From contig NZ_JAATOT010000004.1 of the NCBI RefSeq assembly GCF_011806455.1, forward strand, positions 186,001 to 250,000: DNA of 64,000 bases, in the 5' to 3' direction. Below the pieces are notes generated by a model. That model did no database searches, had not been told where the DNA came from, and saw nothing but the letters and a program-made list of their open reading frames with translations. This stretch comes from Celeribacter sp. HF31. Lineage in GTDB: Bacteria; Pseudomonadota; Alphaproteobacteria; Rhodobacterales; Rhodobacteraceae. Both the position numbers and the translations under genes were made by a program. Of this stretch, positions 62,035-64,000 are shown in pieces; positions within the stretch are counted from its first letter, which is position 1, and every line of letters starts with the position of its first letter.

Positions 62035-63429
62035 TTACCCTCCCAATTGAAAGACGAAACCGATGAGGAGCGCAGCGAGGACAAAAGTCACAGCAACAAA
62101 GCGCACATTCCAGAGATGCGCCACCCGCGATGCGGGCACGTCGCAAAACCGCCCGACGATAAGGTTCATCGCGCTGATCGGGTTGACGCAGATCGCAAGC
62201 GCCCAACCGATGCAAAGCGTCAGCCCCAGCGCCAGCGGATGCGATTGTCCCAGAACCGTCGGGCCAAGCACCTGTGCGGTCAGAACGACCATGATGCTGT
62301 TCGGCAAGTAGAGCGCCGCGGCAAGCGGAATGGCGAAGAGGCACAGGATCAGCGTCGGCAGGCTGGCAAATCCACCGTTCGACAACAGGGGCCAAAGCGG
62401 GCTGGCCTGAATGACCAGCGACAGCGCCGCGCCGATGACATTGGCGGACAGAAACAGCGCACTCTCGGAGCGCAGGTCCGCCAAAGCGGCCAAGGCGGAT
62501 CTGAGCCGTTCGCCGTAGGCCACGCCACGCGACGGTTCAAGCGCCAGCCAGATCAGCGAGAACACCGGCAGGACAACGACCGCAGAAAGCGTGAAGCTCA
62601 GTGCCAGCGTGCGATGCAAGGTGATCGTCAGCATCAGCAACAATGCACTCGCGCCCAGGACTTTGACCAAAGAGAGCACAGAGCCGGTCTCAGATTTGCA
62701 GACATCCTCTGTCGGCAGTTGCGCGGCCTTCGGCAAGAGCGGAAAGTGACCCGACAGAATAAGAAGGAGGGCAGTGAACCCAAAGGCTACGGCGATGAGT
62801 TGCATCGGGTCGATAGTGGGCACCCCAGCGGTGACAATTGCAAAGCCAAGCGACATCGGAGACCAGATCGACACCAGCGCTGCACCGCGCATCGCCGCCA
62901 TCACCATGGCACGCCGTGCCGGATCATGCCGGACATCGCGACCGTCCGTTGGCTGGGTCAGGTCGCCGATCATCGCGATGATCCCGATGTTGAACATCAA
63001 GGCCATGAACTGCGCGCCGGCAAGCACGCTGCCATAGCGATGTTTCGGACGAAAAGAGAGAAGATATTCGGCGGCTTCGCGGGTCACCTCGGCGCGTTTG
63101 ACCGGTTGACGCAGCAGCCCCAACACCATCATCAGCCCGGCAAATCCAGTGCCCTGCACCAGCGCCGTCATCAGACGCGGCGCGGCCTCTGGCCAGAGCA
63201 AAATGCAGAGGGCGAAACAGGCCGCCGCGATGCCGACAAACAGTCGTGCCAGCGGAATGAGCCGCGTCCATTGCGTCGCGACCCAGATCACCGAGAGAAT
63301 GGCAGCCAGCTTGCTCAGGACAGTGGTGTGCAGGATTGCGCCGCAAATCAGCAACAGCAAAAGGGCGCATTGTAAAAACACCCCGGGCGTCAAGACGCCA
63401 CGGGGCAAGGGGACAGTTGCAAGTCTCAT
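62035..63429 (-). CDS. Polytopic membrane transporter-like protein of unknown family
   Basis: A 464-aa hydrophobic protein with about 11-12 membrane segments and short loops. Recognisable stretches are GAALVSIWSPMSLGFAIVTA and CVNPISAMNLIVGRFCDVP, which recall ion-transporter-superfamily helices with a conserved Ser/Pro break, but I cannot name the family. The ATG overlaps the aminotransferase stop (ATGA) and davB follows by 21 bases, so it belongs to the catabolic operon. A role in uptake or product export is likely. Confidence 0.6.
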   Translation of the reverse strand: MRLATVPLPRGVLTPGVFLQCALLLLLICGAILHTTVLSKLAAILSVIWVATQWTRLIPLARLFVGIAAACFALCILLWPEAAPRLMTALVQGTGFAGLMMVLGLLRQPVKRAEVTREAAEYLLSFRPKHRYGSVLAGAQFMALMFNIGIIAMIGDLTQPTDGRDVRHDPARRAMVMAAMRGAALVSIWSPMSLGFAIVTAGVPTIDPMQLIAVAFGFTALLLILSGHFPLLPKAAQLPTEDVCKSETGSVLSLVKVLGASALLLMLTITLHRTLALSFTLSAVVVLPVFSLIWLALEPSRGVAYGERLRSALAALADLRSESALFLSANVIGAALSLVIQASPLWPLLSNGGFASLPTLILCLFAIPLAAALYLPNSIMVVLTAQVLGPTVLGQSHPLALGLTLCIGWALAICVNPISAMNLIVGRFCDVPASRVAHLWNVRFVAVTFVLAALLIGFVFQLGG

Positions 63430-64000
63430 TCAGACCATTCAAGCCCGGCGCAGGCCGTGGCCAAGCGCGCCATGGCTTCCTCCAGTTCTTCTTTCGATGT
63501 CGCGTAGGACACCCGGAAATAGGGCGACAATCCGAAAGCCGCGCCGGGCACCATGGCGACATGGGCGGTTTCGAGAACCCAGGCGCAGAAATCGCGGTCG
63601 CTCTCAAGGGTTTTGCCCTCGGGCGTCTTGGCGCCGATCACCCCTTCGCAGCTCGCGAAGGCATAAAACGCGCCTTCCGGTTTGCGGCAAGAGAGGCCGG
63701 GGATGGCGTTGATCGCATCGACAACCAGATCACGGCGCATCTGAAAGCTCTCCCGACGTTCGGCCAGAATGTCCTGCGGTCCGTTCAGGGCCTCGATGGC
63801 GGCGGCTTGCGCGATGGAACAGGCGTTCGAGGTCGACTGGCTTTGCACCACGGTCATCGCGGCAATCAGTTCGGCGGGCCCCGCGCCATATCCGATCCGC
63901 CAGCCGGTCATGGCATATGCTTTCGAGACGCCGTTGACGATCAGCGTGCGCTGGCGAATGGCGGCGGAGAGGGCCGCGGGGCTGACGGCGGGGAAATCGT
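63426..64000 (-). CDS. Class I/II pyridoxal-phosphate aminotransferase, 5'-truncated by window edge
   Basis: The C-terminal portion of a fold-type I aminotransferase. The PLP lysine lies in the segment GVSKAYAMTGWRIGYG, which crosses 63912-63940, and the substrate-carboxylate arginine is in YFRVSYATSKEEL near the C terminus. These fit the aspartate/prephenate aminotransferase group rather than the GabT-type omega-aminotransferases. The reading frame is open to base 64000, so the N-terminal half is outside. It is the first visible gene of the operon that leads to davB and the TRAP genes. Confidence 0.88.
   Translation of the reverse strand, partial: DFPAVSPAALSAAIRQRTLIVNGVSKAYAMTGWRIGYGAGPAELIAAMTVVQSQSTSNACSIAQAAAIEALNGPQDILAERRESFQMRRDLVVDAINAIPGLSCRKPEGAFYAFASCEGVIGAKTPEGKTLESDRDFCAWVLETAHVAMVPGAAFGLSPYFRVSYATSKEELEEAMARLATACAGLEWSE

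Noticed and set aside
61237-63375. 712-codon plus-strand open frame opposite davB and the unknown transporter
   Set aside because: Composition is typical of antisense frames (His, Arg, Gln-rich), and the minus-strand genes have clear FAD-enzyme and membrane-protein features.

Overview
The window is a GC-rich, gene-dense piece of an alphaproteobacterial chromosome. Rhodobacterales (Rhodobacter/Roseobacter relatives) is my inference. It rests on a sulfide:quinone reductase with cysteines at 127, 159 and 353 as I recall for Rhodobacter capsulatus, a CryB-type Fe-S photolyase of about 508 residues, the C-P lyase gene set with a DUF1045 gene, and an elongasome locus ordered mreB-mreC-mreD-mrdA-rodA. 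Both window edges cut genes: phnE at the left and a class I aminotransferase at the right.

Layout. 1-12.8 kb: phosphonate uptake and C-P lyase (phnE, phnE, an acetyltransferase, a divergent PhnM paralogue and phnF on the minus strand, then phnGHIJK-corA-like-phnLN, a 2H-phosphoesterase-like DUF1045 gene and canonical phnM). 12.8-19.3 kb: nitrite and cyanate assimilation (ANTAR-type RNA leader, nirB, nirD, nirC, a fused PP2C phosphatase/Ser-Thr kinase, cynS, then tRNA-Gln). 19.4-25.6 kb: EF-hand protein, kpsE and kpsT capsule export genes, nhaA, an ArsR-regulated permease. 25.7-28.1 kb: uracil-DNA glycosylase-like protein, SseB, GhrA-like reductase. 28.1-33.8 kb: cell-shape genes. 33.9-35.7 kb: leuA behind a leucine leader peptide. 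35.8-39.5 kb: sqr, an SDR and cryB behind an ATTC-N8-GAAT dyad. 39.5-48.2 kb: MORN-repeat protein, nadE, Hsp70-like protein, PfkB kinase, Tat-exported metallo-hydrolase, zincin-like protein, gltX. 48.3-53.7 kb: tandem glycine riboswitch with gcvT-gcvH-gcvP, a 60-aa protein and trxC. 53.8-64 kb: tRNA-Ala with a resolvase-like gene beside it, then a catabolic cluster resembling lysine degradation through 5-aminovaleramide (davA and davB homologues, TRAP transporter, racemase family protein, two further membrane proteins and an aminotransferase).

How the genes work together. In the phosphonate region PhnE permeases import the substrate, PhnGHIJKL and PhnM process it, PhnN makes PRPP, and PhnF probably represses through an operator between phnF and phnG. 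In the nitrogen region NirC admits nitrite, NirBD reduces it to ammonium and CynS releases ammonium from cyanate. Expression looks controlled by antitermination through two hexaloop hairpins. The most rewarding second looks are that nitrogen leader, the phosphatase/kinase fusion, the two matching ATTC-N8-GAAT dyads before sqr and trxC, the non-canonical genes inside the phn region, and the amino-acid catabolic cluster next to a tRNA. No CRISPR array, rRNA operon, intact insertion sequence or replication origin was seen.
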